From Palsa-504 sp963808615 (GTDB lineage Bacteria > Actinomycetota > Actinomycetes > Streptosporangiales > Streptosporangiaceae): 64,000 bases of DNA. The stretch lies in the NCBI GenBank assembly GCA_963808615.1, contig CAWEGV010000005.1, positions 62,001 through 126,000 on the forward strand, written 5' to 3'. Positions 23,750-32,288 of the stretch are shown here, one piece after another. Under the pieces are notes generated by a model, which was not told the DNA's origin, searched no databases, and was given only the letters and a program-made list of their open reading frames with translations. The first letter of the stretch is position 1. Every line of letters begins with the position of its first letter. The translations under genes were made by a program, and so were the position numbers.

Positions 23750-25537
23750 GTGACCGGCAAGAGCGCTGACCTGCCGGACTTCTGGCCACATGTGCTGCGC
23801 GAGTATGCACTGGTGGCCGACGGCGAGCGGGGTGCCCTGATCGGCCCGCACGGCGAGATGGTCTGGATGTGCGCGCCGCAGTGGCACTCCGACGCCGTGT
23901 TCTCCGCCCTGATCGGCGGGAACGGGGCGTACGCGGTCACCCCCGCCGACCCGCGGCACGTGTGGGGCGGCTACTACGAGCCGGGCAGCCTGATCTGGCA
24001 TAGCCGCTGGGTTACCACCGATACGGTGATCGAGTGCCGTGAGGCACTGGCGTTCCCCGGCGACCCGGGCCATGCCGTGCTGCTCCGGCAGGTCCGAGCG
24101 CTGGACGGGGACGCCAGGGTGCGGGTGGTGCTGGATCCACGGGCCGGGTTCGGCCGGCACGCCACCACCGGCCTGTCCCGGGAGGCTGGCATCTGGTCCG
24201 GCCGCAGCGGGCCGCTGCGGTGGCGCTGGCAAGGCGGCGGCCGGGCCCGGCCTCATCCCGCGCCGCACAGCCGGGGCGAGCTGCTGGTCCTGGATGTGAC
24301 CGTGCCCGCCGGGGAGCGGCACGACCTGGTCCTTGAGGTCACCCAGGGCACGCTGGCCACCGAACCCCCGGACGCGGAGCAGACCTGGCAGGCCACCGAG
24401 TCGTCCTGGACGCGGGCGCGGCCGTCGCTCGAGCAGACCATCGCCCCGCGGGATGCCCAGCATGCCTGGGCGGTGCTGCGCGGCCTGACCAGTGCTGGTG
24501 GCGGCATGGTGGCCGCGGCGACGATGAGCCTGCCCGAACGATTCAACACCGGTCAGAGCTACGACTACCGGTACGCCTGGATCCGCGACCAGGCCTACGC
24601 AGGGATCGCCGCGGCGTCCGCCGGAGCGATGGACCTGCTCGATGACGCGACCGGGTTCATCGCCGCCCGGTTGCTGGAGGACGGCCCGGACCTCAAGCCC
24701 GCCTACACCGTCGACGGCGGCCGGGTTCCCGACGAGCGGTCGCTAGATCTGCCTGGCTACCCGGGCGGGACCGACAAGACCGGCAACTGGGTGAACAAGC
24801 AATTCCAGCTGGACGCGTTCGGGGAGGCCCTGCAGCTGCTGGCCGCGACGGCCCAGCAGGACCGGATCGGAGCGGACGGCTGGCAGGCCGCCCAGGTCGC
24901 CGCCGACGCCATCGGCAAGCGCTGGTCAGAACCCGACGCGGGCATCTGGGAACTGGACAACCGGCACTGGACCCATTCCCGGCTGGCCTGTGTGGCAGGC
25001 CTGCGCGCAGCGGCCGCCCTGCCCTCGGCCGGAACCGGGCTCAGCCAGGCCGCCGCGCTCGCCGATGCCATCATGGCCGAGACGGCCCGGACCGGCATCC
25101 ACCCCGACGGCTACTGGCAGCGCTGCCCGGATGACCCACGGCCCGACGCGGCCCTGCTGCTGCCGCCGGTCCGCGGCGCCCTGCCTGGCTCGGACCCCCG
25201 GACCCTGGCCACCCTGGACGCGGTCCGGGACCAGCTGGCCCGGGAGGAGTACGTATACCGGTTCCGGCATGATCAGCGCCCGCTCGGCGACGCCGAGGGC
25301 GCCTTCGTGCTGTGCGGGTTCATCATGGCGCTGGCCGAGCATCAGCAGGGCGACCAGCTGTCGGCGATCCGGTACTTCGAGCGCAACCGGGCAGCCTGCG
25401 GGCCGCCCGGGCTGCTGTCCGAGGAATACGACGTCGCCCAGCGCCAGTTGCGGGGGAACCTGCCGCAGGCGTTCGTGCACGCCCTGCTGCTGGAATGTTC
25501 GGCCCGGCTAGCCGGCGGCCAGGGCAGCAGCGGGTAA
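23750..25537 (+). CDS. glycoside hydrolase family 15 protein (glucoamylase/trehalase-like)
   Basis: A 595-residue cytoplasmic enzyme. The N-terminal beta-sandwich (about 1-230) and the (alpha/alpha)6 catalytic barrel (about 255-590) are both present. Family hallmarks include 'YDYRYAWIRDQAY' (about residues 269-281) and a later 'LDLPGY' and 'LLSEEYD' region that holds the second catalytic acid. No signal peptide. Members hydrolyse alpha-glucosides, including trehalose in some actinomycetes, so a role in turnover of stress-related trehalose or glycogen is plausible but not proven. The 3' end overlaps the convergent DUF1360 gene by 30 bases. Confidence 0.88.
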   Translation: MTGKSADLPDFWPHVLREYALVADGERGALIGPHGEMVWMCAPQWHSDAVFSALIGGNGAYAVTPADPRHVWGGYYEPGSLIWHSRWVTTDTVIECREALAFPGDPGHAVLLRQVRALDGDARVRVVLDPRAGFGRHATTGLSREAGIWSGRSGPLRWRWQGGGRARPHPAPHSRGELLVLDVTVPAGERHDLVLEVTQGTLATEPPDAEQTWQATESSWTRARPSLEQTIAPRDAQHAWAVLRGLTSAGGGMVAAATMSLPERFNTGQSYDYRYAWIRDQAYAGIAAASAGAMDLLDDATGFIAARLLEDGPDLKPAYTVDGGRVPDERSLDLPGYPGGTDKTGNWVNKQFQLDAFGEALQLLAATAQQDRIGADGWQAAQVAADAIGKRWSEPDAGIWELDNRHWTHSRLACVAGLRAAAALPSAGTGLSQAAALADAIMAETARTGIHPDGYWQRCPDDPRPDAALLLPPVRGALPGSDPRTLATLDAVRDQLAREEYVYRFRHDQRPLGDAEGAFVLCGFIMALAEHQQGDQLSAIRYFERNRAACGPPGLLSEEYDVAQRQLRGNLPQAFVHALLLECSARLAGGQGSSG

Positions 25538-26074
25538 TGCGCCTAACGACGCCTTCTTCTCCAGCCAGGCGTAGCTGAACTGGAGCATGTCGGCGCCGGC
25601 CACCGCGGCCAGGGCGGCAATGGCCAGCCGGGTGGTGCGCGGCAGGTAGATCAGCCCGGCCATGAGACCCGTCGCGACCCAGACGTCGATGCAGAACGGG
25701 CAGGCGACAAGCTCGCCGACCACCTTGCTGTTGCCCTCACCGCGGGCCTGCTCATTGACCTCCGACGGGCCCGCCGACCCCTCGTACTCGGTAAAGGGCG
25801 CCCGCAGCGGACTGGTGACCGGGTCCTTGGCCAGCAGCCTGCTCAGCTTGTGCGTGGCCACGGCGTGCAGCACCACGTCGCGGGTGGACAGGCCGTCGGG
25901 AATCTCGCGCCCGGTCAGGCGGGCCACGCCGGCGAGCGTTCCGACCAGCGCGGAGTAGACGGACATCGTGACCAGGTACCCGCCGAGGGGCTGCGGGTCG
26001 GAGCCAGAGTAGCGGTCTTGTTCGGACCGGGCCAGGCCGGAGAGCCTGGACTTCACATCAGTAAGAACGGACAT
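25508..26074 (-). CDS. DUF1360 domain protein
   Basis: A 188-residue membrane-associated protein. DUF1360 is recognisable from 'HAVATHKLSRLLAKDPVTSPLRAPF' type sequence (about 70-95) and 'ELVACPFCIDVW' (about 122-133), the latter with the conserved Cys pair. About three hydrophobic helices. Family function unknown; related proteins occur in sporulation and stress operons. GGTT-N15-GGGTAG lies directly upstream. Confidence 0.88.
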   Translation of the reverse strand: MSVLTDVKSRLSGLARSEQDRYSGSDPQPLGGYLVTMSVYSALVGTLAGVARLTGREIPDGLSTRDVVLHAVATHKLSRLLAKDPVTSPLRAPFTEYEGSAGPSEVNEQARGEGNSKVVGELVACPFCIDVWVATGLMAGLIYLPRTTRLAIAALAAVAGADMLQFSYAWLEKKASLGALPAAALAAG

Positions 26075-26083
26075 GCGGTCCGG

Positions 26084-26108
26084 CTACCCCGCAGCGGCCG
26101 TCGAAACC
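26084..26108 (-). promoter_or_regulatory. SigB-type promoter, DUF1360 gene
   Basis: Minus strand GGTT-N15-GGGTAG, whose -10 ends ten bases before the ATG at 26074. The transcript would be leaderless or nearly so. Confidence 0.6.
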
Positions 26109-26128
26109 GTCCCGAGGCGGCGGCGGAC

Positions 26129-27964
26129 TCACCGGATGGCGAAGGCCAGGGCGCCACCGAGGCAGGCCAGGCCGAGGACGATCCAGGTCACGTAGTCGTT
26201 CACCACGCCGCTCTGGAACCGCTGGATGGGCCCGGTCAGCCCGGCGCCGGGCTCGTAACCGCGGCGCAGCAGCGGCAAGCGGCGCCAGTACAGGGCGAGG
26301 AAGGCCAGGATCAGGGCCCCGATCACCGAGCCGGTCCCGGTCAGCACGTCGGACAGCGTGATGCCGGTGGGCTCGGCGGCGGCCACGGCCACCGGATGGG
26401 CGATGTGGGCGCCGGCGAGCACCGTGGCGTTGTAGCCGGCCTGGTCCTCGAACCGGATCGCCGCCGCCTGGACGACCGGGCCGAGCCGGGTGATCAGGCC
26501 CACCACGATGGCCGCGGCGACCAGCAACGCGGGCGGGATGATCATGGTCAGCGGGGTCCGCTGCCGGCCCGAGGTGGTCTCGCTGGTCTCCTCGGCCGCC
26601 ATCTCGGCCATCCGGGGATCCTCGCTCGGCGCGTCACCGAGACCATAGAACACGCCGCCCGCGACGCGCAGGACCGCTCCGCCGGCCAGGATGGCGCAGG
26701 CGATGAACACCGGCATGACCCACTGCATTCCATGGGCCCAGGTGCTCTCGTCGATGTAGCCCTTGCCGAGGAACGTCCCGAAGGGCGGCAGGTCGGCCAG
26801 GCCGAGAGCGGCCAGGGTGAACACCACCCCGGTGACGCGCAGGTGACGGGCCCGTCCGTGCAGCCAGGTCTCGTTGACCGAGCCGAGCCGGTGCAGGACG
26901 ATTCCGGTGCACAGGAAGAGTGCGGCCTTAACCAGGCCGTGGCCGATGACGTAGACGGCCGTGCCGGCCAGGCCGAGCGGGGTCAGCACGCCGATGCCGG
27001 TCAGGAACATGCCCGCGTGGCTGATCGTAGAAAAGGCCAGCAGCCGCTTGATATGCCGCTCGCGAAAGCAGAACAGCGCCCCCACCACCGCCGTCAGCAC
27101 GCCGAGCGTCACGAACACATGTGAGATCACTGCCCGTTGCCCCAGGGCCTGGCCGAACATCGACCAGTACACCCGGGCGATCCCGTACAGGCCCAGTTCC
27201 ACCATCACGCCGGAGAACAGCACGCAGACCGGCGTGGGCGCGACCGCGTGCGCATCGGCCAGCCAGAAATGGAACGGCACGATCGCGCTCTTAATCAGCA
27301 GCCCGGAGATGATCAGCAGGAACGCCACCACGACCAGCCCGTCCGGCGGGTGACGTTCGATGAACACGCCGATCTGCGCCATGTTCAGCGCCCCGGTGCG
27401 GCCGTAGATCAAGGCGATCCCCGACAGCGACAGGTACGCGCCGACGCTGTTGGTGATGGCGAAGTTGAGCGCGCCCTGGATCGGCCCCCGCTCCTCCGGG
27501 CGGTAGGCGGTTAGCGTATAGGCGGACACCCCCATCAGCTCGAACCAGACGAACATGTCGAAGATGTCCCCGGTCAGGCAGAAGCCAACTATGCCGGCCA
27601 GGAAGGTCAGCATCAGCGCGTGGTAGTAGGTGGCCACCTGCTCGAAGTACCGCCAGGAGAACGTCATGGCCGCGGTGACGAGCACCGCGGCCAGGCAAGC
27701 CAGGCCCGCGCTGAGGGATCCCGCCTCGAAGTCGATGCCGATCGCGATGCCGCGGGCCGGCCGGAAACCGGCGAACCAGTAGACCTGATCCCCGCCTGCG
27801 GTGCGGACCATGATCACCGCCAGCATGACCGCTACCGCCGCGGCGACGCCGATGGCCACCGCGTCCAGGGCCCGGCGCCTGTTCCCGAGCAGCGGACCGG
27901 CCGCGACGATCGCGGCGGCCGCGAGCAACGGCACGGCCACCACGAGCGCGAACAACTGGTCCAC
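26129..27964 (-). CDS. mrpD: Mrp/Mbh-type antiporter large subunit D (NuoN/MrpD-like)
   Basis: A 611-residue protein with about 14-16 transmembrane helices, homologous to the proton-pumping subunits of complex I. The conserved glutamate in 'WFELMGVSAYTL' (about residue 140) and the lysine in 'IKSAIVPFHFWL' (about 225) of the Proton_antipo_M domain are both present, so it should be ion-translocating. It is longer than typical MrpD (~500) because of an extra charged C-terminal segment and last helix. It is the last gene of the seven-gene operon and the only large antiporter subunit. Confidence 0.9.
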   Translation of the reverse strand: MDQLFALVVAVPLLAAAAIVAAGPLLGNRRRALDAVAIGVAAAVAVMLAVIMVRTAGGDQVYWFAGFRPARGIAIGIDFEAGSLSAGLACLAAVLVTAAMTFSWRYFEQVATYYHALMLTFLAGIVGFCLTGDIFDMFVWFELMGVSAYTLTAYRPEERGPIQGALNFAITNSVGAYLSLSGIALIYGRTGALNMAQIGVFIERHPPDGLVVVAFLLIISGLLIKSAIVPFHFWLADAHAVAPTPVCVLFSGVMVELGLYGIARVYWSMFGQALGQRAVISHVFVTLGVLTAVVGALFCFRERHIKRLLAFSTISHAGMFLTGIGVLTPLGLAGTAVYVIGHGLVKAALFLCTGIVLHRLGSVNETWLHGRARHLRVTGVVFTLAALGLADLPPFGTFLGKGYIDESTWAHGMQWVMPVFIACAILAGGAVLRVAGGVFYGLGDAPSEDPRMAEMAAEETSETTSGRQRTPLTMIIPPALLVAAAIVVGLITRLGPVVQAAAIRFEDQAGYNATVLAGAHIAHPVAVAAAEPTGITLSDVLTGTGSVIGALILAFLALYWRRLPLLRRGYEPGAGLTGPIQRFQSGVVNDYVTWIVLGLACLGGALAFAIR

Positions 27965-27970
27965 GGTCGG

Positions 27971-28315
27971 CTATCCCTTCATCGAGGCCAGTTCCTGCGG
28001 GTCCAGGGTGCCGAACCGCTTGTAGGCCTGGATCGCGAACGACAGCAGCAGGGCGGTCACGGCGGCTTCGACCACCACGTCGGTGAGGGCGAGTGCCTGG
28101 ACCACGGGATCGACCGCGGGGGTGTGCACCGGGACGTCGAAGTAGTACGGCGCCACCGCGCCGGTGACGTAGCCGACCCCGAGCAGGAGCACGTAGGTCG
28201 AGGACTGAACGACGATCAGGCAGATGATCTGGTGGACCAGGTGACGGCTGGTGACGATGCCGTATAGGCCGACGCCGAGGATCCAGGCCACGACGATGAA
28301 CGGAAAGTACTCCAT
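27971..28315 (-). CDS. mrpC: Mrp antiporter subunit C (NuoK-like)
   Basis: A 114-residue three-helix membrane protein of the NuoK/MrpC family. The glutamate-bearing 'ALALTDVVVEAAVTALLL' helix (about 75-92) is the diagnostic segment. The ATG overlaps the stop of the subunit B gene by one base (TGATG); the open frame continues upstream only as antisense of subunit B. It is six bases before the subunit D gene. Confidence 0.88.
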   Translation of the reverse strand: MEYFPFIVVAWILGVGLYGIVTSRHLVHQIICLIVVQSSTYVLLLGVGYVTGAVAPYYFDVPVHTPAVDPVVQALALTDVVVEAAVTALLLSFAIQAYKRFGTLDPQELASMKG

Positions 28316-29076
28316 CACCCGTCCCCTCCCCTGATGAGCAGCGTCTGGTCCAGCAGTTCGCCGATGATCAGCACGAATGCGGCGCCCACCTCCAGGCCGA
28401 CGAAGAAGCTGATCAGCGCGATGGTCCCGGAGGAGCTGACCGCACCGGCGAACTGCCCGAGCGACAGGTAATTGGTCAGGTAGGCCAGGCCCATCCCCAC
28501 CGCGGCCACGCCGATGGCGGCAAAGGCGCCCGCGCCCACCGCCTCGACGGCGTCGATCAGGGTGACGGGGCTGAACCGCTTGAACACCACGAACTCCCCG
28601 GACAGGTAGACCATGATGAGCGCGGTGGCCAGGATCACCCCGCCCTGGAAGCCGCCGGACGGATTGGTCTGGGCATGTGAGGCCAGCCACCAGCCCACCA
28701 CCACGATCGGACCGGTGGACAGCAGGGCCACCATCCGGACCGCTTCGCTGGTGGGTGGCACGTCGCGGTCGGCAGCCTCGTCGGCCGGGGACCGCTCGAG
28801 CTCACCGCGCAGCACGCGCAGCACGACGGCGGTCCCGGCCGCGGCGGTGAACAAGATGAACTCCTCGCCCAAGGTGTCGAAGCCGCGGTAGTCGAAGTTG
28901 ACGGCGGACACGATGCCGGTGGCGAACGTCTGCCGCACCGCCAGGTGGAGGATGATGAATCCGTAGGGACCCGGGTAGTTGCCGAAACCGGGCAGGCCGG
29001 ACAGGCCCCACAGGTAGAAGGCGGCCAGGCCCGCGGCTCCGATGGCGAACGCCCAGCGCCGCTGAGCGGGTGTCAT
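28315..29076 (-). CDS. mrpB: fused MbhE-like plus MrpB subunit
   Basis: A 253-residue membrane protein in two parts. Residues 1-100 resemble the MbhE-like C-terminal piece of MrpA ('FDTLGEEFILFTAAAG'). Residues 120-245 are a complete MrpB domain ('SHAQTNPSGGFQGGVILATA'). In standard Mrp operons the first part belongs to MrpA. Here it is joined to MrpB, and a separate DUF4040 gene supplies the neighbouring MrpA piece. It overlaps the DUF4040 gene by four bases. Confidence 0.85.
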   Translation of the reverse strand: MTPAQRRWAFAIGAAGLAAFYLWGLSGLPGFGNYPGPYGFIILHLAVRQTFATGIVSAVNFDYRGFDTLGEEFILFTAAAGTAVVLRVLRGELERSPADEAADRDVPPTSEAVRMVALLSTGPIVVVGWWLASHAQTNPSGGFQGGVILATALIMVYLSGEFVVFKRFSPVTLIDAVEAVGAGAFAAIGVAAVGMGLAYLTNYLSLGQFAGAVSSSGTIALISFFVGLEVGAAFVLIIGELLDQTLLIRGGDG

Positions 29077-29357
29077 TCTTCCCGCTTCCTGACCTTAGCC
29101 AGGGCCAGCAGGAGGATGACGGGCAGGGCCACCGCGCCGACCGTCAGCGCGGACAGCGTCACGTCAGGCGCCTGGAAGACCAGGAACAGCACGGCGAGCA
29201 GCACGCCGTAGATGCTCAGCACGAGGACCTGGTGGACCGGCCTGCGGATGAGCACCACGGCGGTGGCGCCCGCCGCCACTAGGACCAGCACCGTGATCTG
29301 CAGCGCATCCATGAACCCGATGGGCACGGTGTACGGGGTGTGCACGGCCACGGTCAT
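29073..29357 (-). CDS. DUF4040 (MbhD-like) antiporter subunit
   Basis: A 94-residue protein with three transmembrane helices. The 'VFQAPDVTLSALTVGAVALP' region (about 60-79) is the hallmark of DUF4040, the domain at the C-terminus of MrpA and the stand-alone MbhD of membrane-bound hydrogenases. ATG 29357 overlaps the stop of the G subunit (ATGA). Its presence as a separate gene marks this operon as Mbh-like in layout. Confidence 0.85.
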   Translation of the reverse strand: MTVAVHTPYTVPIGFMDALQITVLVLVAAGATAVVLIRRPVHQVLVLSIYGVLLAVLFLVFQAPDVTLSALTVGAVALPVILLLALAKVRKREE

Positions 29358-29692
29358 TGTTCCTTCTCCCCCGCTGGCACCCTGGCGCGCTTGCGCGGAC
29401 GCCAGTCGCCTTGTTCCCTGACCCTGATGGCACGCATCGTGGCGTGGGAAAGGAACGGCCCGGCGATGACCATGAACAGCAAGGCCAGGAATGTTTCGCC
29501 GGAGTTCTCGTACACCCCGACCTGGGCCAAGATGGCCAGCGCGACCAGCAGCGGCGCGACCAGCGCGGCCGGGGTCACGAAGTGCAGCTTGGAGTAGGCG
29601 TCCCGCATGAGCAGGACGCCCAGCGACGCGCCGGCCACGATCAGCACGGCCATGCCGAGCAGGATGTCGGAGAAGATGTCTTGAACGGTCAC
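29354..29692 (-). CDS. mrpG: Mrp antiporter subunit G
   Basis: A 112-residue membrane protein of the PhaG/MnhG family: three helices, with the typical 'RDAYSKLHFVTPAALVAPLLV' segment (about 30-50), then a positively charged tail. It overlaps both neighbours by four bases (ATGA), so it is translationally coupled in the operon. Confidence 0.88.
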   Translation of the reverse strand: MTVQDIFSDILLGMAVLIVAGASLGVLLMRDAYSKLHFVTPAALVAPLLVALAILAQVGVYENSGETFLALLFMVIAGPFLSHATMRAIRVREQGDWRPRKRARVPAGEKEQ

Positions 29693-29943
29693 AGCCAGCG
29701 CTCCATGACGCGGACGAAGACCAGCCCGCTGCCGTACATGAGCACGGCGAGCACGACGGGCAGCTCGAACTCACTGGAGCGCTTAAAGCCCTGCGCGAGC
29801 AGGGCGAGCACGATAACGATGACCGACGTTATGAACTCGTAGGCGACGACGCTCGCCGCCAGTTCTCCCCGGCACAGCACGATCCCGGCAGGGATGATCG
29901 CGATCAGCATCGCGATCGCCGCCGCGACGAACGCCATCACCAT
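29689..29943 (-). CDS. mrpF: Mrp antiporter subunit F
   Basis: An 84-residue, three-helix membrane protein of the MrpF/PhaF family. The central helix with a conserved glutamate (VAYEF) and the length are typical. It overlaps the G subunit by four bases and is one base downstream of subunit E. Confidence 0.87.
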   Translation of the reverse strand: MVMAFVAAAIAMLIAIIPAGIVLCRGELAASVVAYEFITSVIVIVLALLAQGFKRSSEFELPVVLAVLMYGSGLVFVRVMERWL

Positions 29944-29944
29944 G

Positions 29945-30454
29945 TCATCTGTCCTCCTTGGCCACCAGGCGGTGCACCACCATGACGTCGGTGTCCCGGT
30001 CGATGCCGAGCGCGAACGTGTTAGGCGCGACGCTCGTCCCGCCGATCAGCAAGGTCCGGCGGGTGATGCCCTCGGGCGAGTCGTCGCCGAAACGGACCGG
30101 GATCTCGAGGAAGGCACTCGGCGGCTGCTCGCCACGGACCAGGCGTCGCCACAGGGCGGCGTACACGGTCACCATGTCACGGACGACCTGACCGGGCAGC
30201 CGTAGCGCCGGGACGAGCCATTCGATCCGGATCCGGAACCGCGCGCCGGCCTGGTAGCTGACCAGCTCGGCGAGCAGGGCGGCCAGCGCGGCGGCGCCGG
30301 CCCCCGCCAGGAGCTCGTCGGTGCTGATGGAGTCGTCGAGCATCACCCAGAACGACATCATCAGGACCCACCACACCAGCCAGGATCCGACCCGGCGGGC
30401 AGCCGGCACGTCGTGCCGGCGCTTCCGCGGTTCGCCCGCCAGCGGCCCGGTCAT
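29945..30454 (-). CDS. mrpE: Mrp antiporter subunit E
   Basis: A 169-residue protein with one or two N-terminal helices and a soluble C-terminal domain containing the conserved 'RTLLIGGTSVAPNTFALGID' region (about 131-150). It is the first gene of the operon E-F-G-DUF4040-B-C-D. No SigB-type site was found upstream, so the operon is probably under another promoter in the 320-base gap that follows. Confidence 0.85.
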   Translation of the reverse strand: MTGPLAGEPRKRRHDVPAARRVGSWLVWWVLMMSFWVMLDDSISTDELLAGAGAAALAALLAELVSYQAGARFRIRIEWLVPALRLPGQVVRDMVTVYAALWRRLVRGEQPPSAFLEIPVRFGDDSPEGITRRTLLIGGTSVAPNTFALGIDRDTDVMVVHRLVAKEDR

Positions 30455-30773
30455 ATCAGGCCAGTCCCGTGGGTCCGGGTCAGCATGGCAGCATCGGCGT
30501 GTGTGCGATCACGCGTGCCGACTTCCCGGGCCGCAGGCCGGCAAACCTGCCTGACCACAGGGACGCGACCACGCGGTTTAGACGGCAGGACGCCGGGTAA
30601 CCGTGACGGAACGCCGGGCCGATGGCCGCTGATAAGACCAGCACCGACGGTGGCGGTCACCGGGCACGGCGCCGATCCGGCTCATGGCTGTCACCACGGA
30701 CCGTTCGGGAGAAAAGATGGTGAAAACTTGACCGGCATGACCTGATCATGACCGGAAATGAGAAGGGCCGGTA
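30455..30773. other. intergenic region with no recognisable gene
   Basis: 319 bases between the antiporter operon and the small membrane gene, both reading left. Only very short frames occur, without codon bias. GGGTAA at about 30594 has no -35 partner or downstream gene. The promoter of the antiporter operon should lie here but I cannot identify it. Confidence 0.5.
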
Positions 30774-30971
30774 TTAGCTGCTGGGAGACGGCAAATGGCA
30801 GGACACCTTAGGATTCACGCCCAGGTAGTTGAGCGGGCCTGCCGCAATTGTCGCGATGACCGTCCCCGCTCCGGCACAGCTCGCCGAGGACGAGCCGTAA
30901 TAGCCTCGCTGGCCGGCGGCGATCGCTCCGATGATGAACCATATCACCAAGACAAGCACTCCGAGCCGCAT
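30774..30971 (-). CDS. small membrane protein, hypothetical
   Basis: A 65-residue protein with an N-terminal transmembrane helix and a 'GAIAAGQRGYYGSS' turn, followed by a second hydrophobic part and 'GPLNYLGVNPK'. This pattern recurs in many actinomycetes as an unnamed small protein. GGGAGG is ideally placed before ATG 30971. A SigB-type promoter (31039-31063) points at it. Function unknown. Confidence 0.72.
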   Translation of the reverse strand: MRLGVLVLVIWFIIGAIAAGQRGYYGSSSASCAGAGTVIATIAAGPLNYLGVNPKVSCHLPSPSS

Positions 30972-31038
30972 ATTTACCTCCCAAAGATAGTCAGCTCGCG
31001 GGGCTGGAAAAAGCGGCGAGCTGAGGTCGTGACCTCCT

Positions 31039-31063
31039 CTACCCGGGACCCGGACGCCTATTC
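31039..31063 (-). promoter_or_regulatory. SigB-type promoter, small membrane protein
   Basis: Minus strand GAAT-N15-GGGTAG, with a leader of about 60 bases to the ATG at 30971. Confidence 0.6.
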
Positions 31064-31245
31064 GACTGCCGGAGACACAAGCTTCATCCTCGCGGCCGGT
31101 TTGCCGCTCCGGTGTACCGTGTGTGCTGGTGGCCCGGGATGGCAAGATCACCCAAGCGGCCCAAGCACCGAACGCCATCCAGCCGGACTCCCGGCTGGAT
31201 GGCGACGGGCCGCTGCCGCCTACCAGTCATTCACCCCGAGATCCG

Positions 31246-31626
31246 ATGTCGTACTCCTACACCACTGACCTGGCCGCGATCCGGGCCATCGTGCACCGGT
31301 ACGCCGTCAAGGCCGGGCTGACCGAAGCCCGTGCGATCGACTTGGTGCTGGCGGTCAGCGAGGTGGCCGCCAACACCGTGCGGCATGCCAAATCTCCCGG
31401 GTCGCTGAACATCTGGTACGACTCCAACGAGATCGTCTGCCAGATCCACGACGAGGGAACGATCACTGACCCGCTGGCGGGCACCCGTCCGCCGTCCCTT
31501 TCCGGGACGGGCGGCCACGGGCTCTGGATCGTTCACCAGGTCTGTGACCAGGTCGAAATCGCCTCGGATCAGACCGGCACCACGATCCGGCTGCACATGG
31601 ACCTGCCGCGGGGCAAACCGCGCTGA
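31246..31626 (+). CDS. RsbW-like anti-sigma factor / HATPase_c ATP-binding protein
   Basis: A ~126-residue GHKL-fold kinase. The N box 'AVSEVAANTVRHA', the G1 region 'DEGTI' and the G2 'GGHGLWIV' are all present, so ATP binding should be intact. It would phosphorylate STAS antagonists and hold a SigB-type sigma factor inactive. ATG 31246 is preferred because the family normally starts about here; the in-frame GTG at 31123 would add 41 residues of low coding quality. A STAS gene follows 121 bases downstream on the same strand. Confidence 0.82.
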   Translation: MSYSYTTDLAAIRAIVHRYAVKAGLTEARAIDLVLAVSEVAANTVRHAKSPGSLNIWYDSNEIVCQIHDEGTITDPLAGTRPPSLSGTGGHGLWIVHQVCDQVEIASDQTGTTIRLHMDLPRGKPR

Positions 31627-31747
31627 GGACCCTCCGCTCCGGACCGGCGAGTCCAGGTCGCCTGGCCGTCCGGAATCCGTTTCTTTCACCGTTTCCGGCC
31701 AGGTGAGGACCATCCCACTGGAATCCGCCGTGTGGTACAACAAGGGC

Positions 31748-32098
31748 GTGGATCTGCTGAAGGTCTCGGTGACAGCCCGGGAATCTGCCGGCCAGCCCTA
31801 CACGTTGGTGGAGATGGCCGGAGAAGCCGACGTGACGAACACCGACGAGCTGCGGCGGCTGCTGGACGAGGAGGTCGCCCTGGAGCCGCGGACGCTGATC
31901 ATCGACCTGTCCGGGCTGCGCTTCATGGATTCTTCGGCACTGCACGCGCTGCTGCGGGTGAACCGGGCGCTGGACCGGCAGGGCGGAGTCCTCGCGCTGG
32001 TGTCACCGCAAGCCGCGGTGGCCAAGATCCTGCGGCTGACCACCGCTGACCGGCTGATCCCGGTGTTCGACACCGTGGCCGAGGCCGCTGCGGGCTGA
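31748..32098 (+). CDS. STAS-domain anti-sigma factor antagonist
   Basis: A ~116-residue STAS protein. The phospho-acceptor loop reads MDSSALHAL, with the standard serine, unlike the threonine in the STAS protein at 7628. The position next to an RsbW-like kinase suggests that the two form an antagonist/kinase pair. The start is uncertain: GTG 31748 or GTG 31730, neither with a good ribosome site. Confidence 0.85.
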   Translation: MDLLKVSVTARESAGQPYTLVEMAGEADVTNTDELRRLLDEEVALEPRTLIIDLSGLRFMDSSALHALLRVNRALDRQGGVLALVSPQAAVAKILRLTTADRLIPVFDTVAEAAAG

Positions 32099-32125
32099 CC
32101 GGGCCTGGGTTCGCGGCGCGCCGGG

Positions 32126-32150
32126 GTTTGAGAACCGCGGCAGCGGGATA
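32126..32150 (+). promoter_or_regulatory. possible SigB-type promoter (GGGATA variant)
   Basis: GTTT-N15-GGGATA, about 140 bases before the glycosyltransferase start. The -10 differs from the dominant form, so this is a weak candidate. Confidence 0.3.
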
Positions 32151-32288
32151 TGCTTACCGGCAGTGGTGCCTACGACGCAGGCACGCTCGACGCAACACGG
32201 TGTTTTTGCGGAGCGTGCGGTCGTACACCACTTTTTCGCTTCCCTGACGACACCGTGACCGAGGTCTTGTCAGCTAGGAGGCTGGTTC

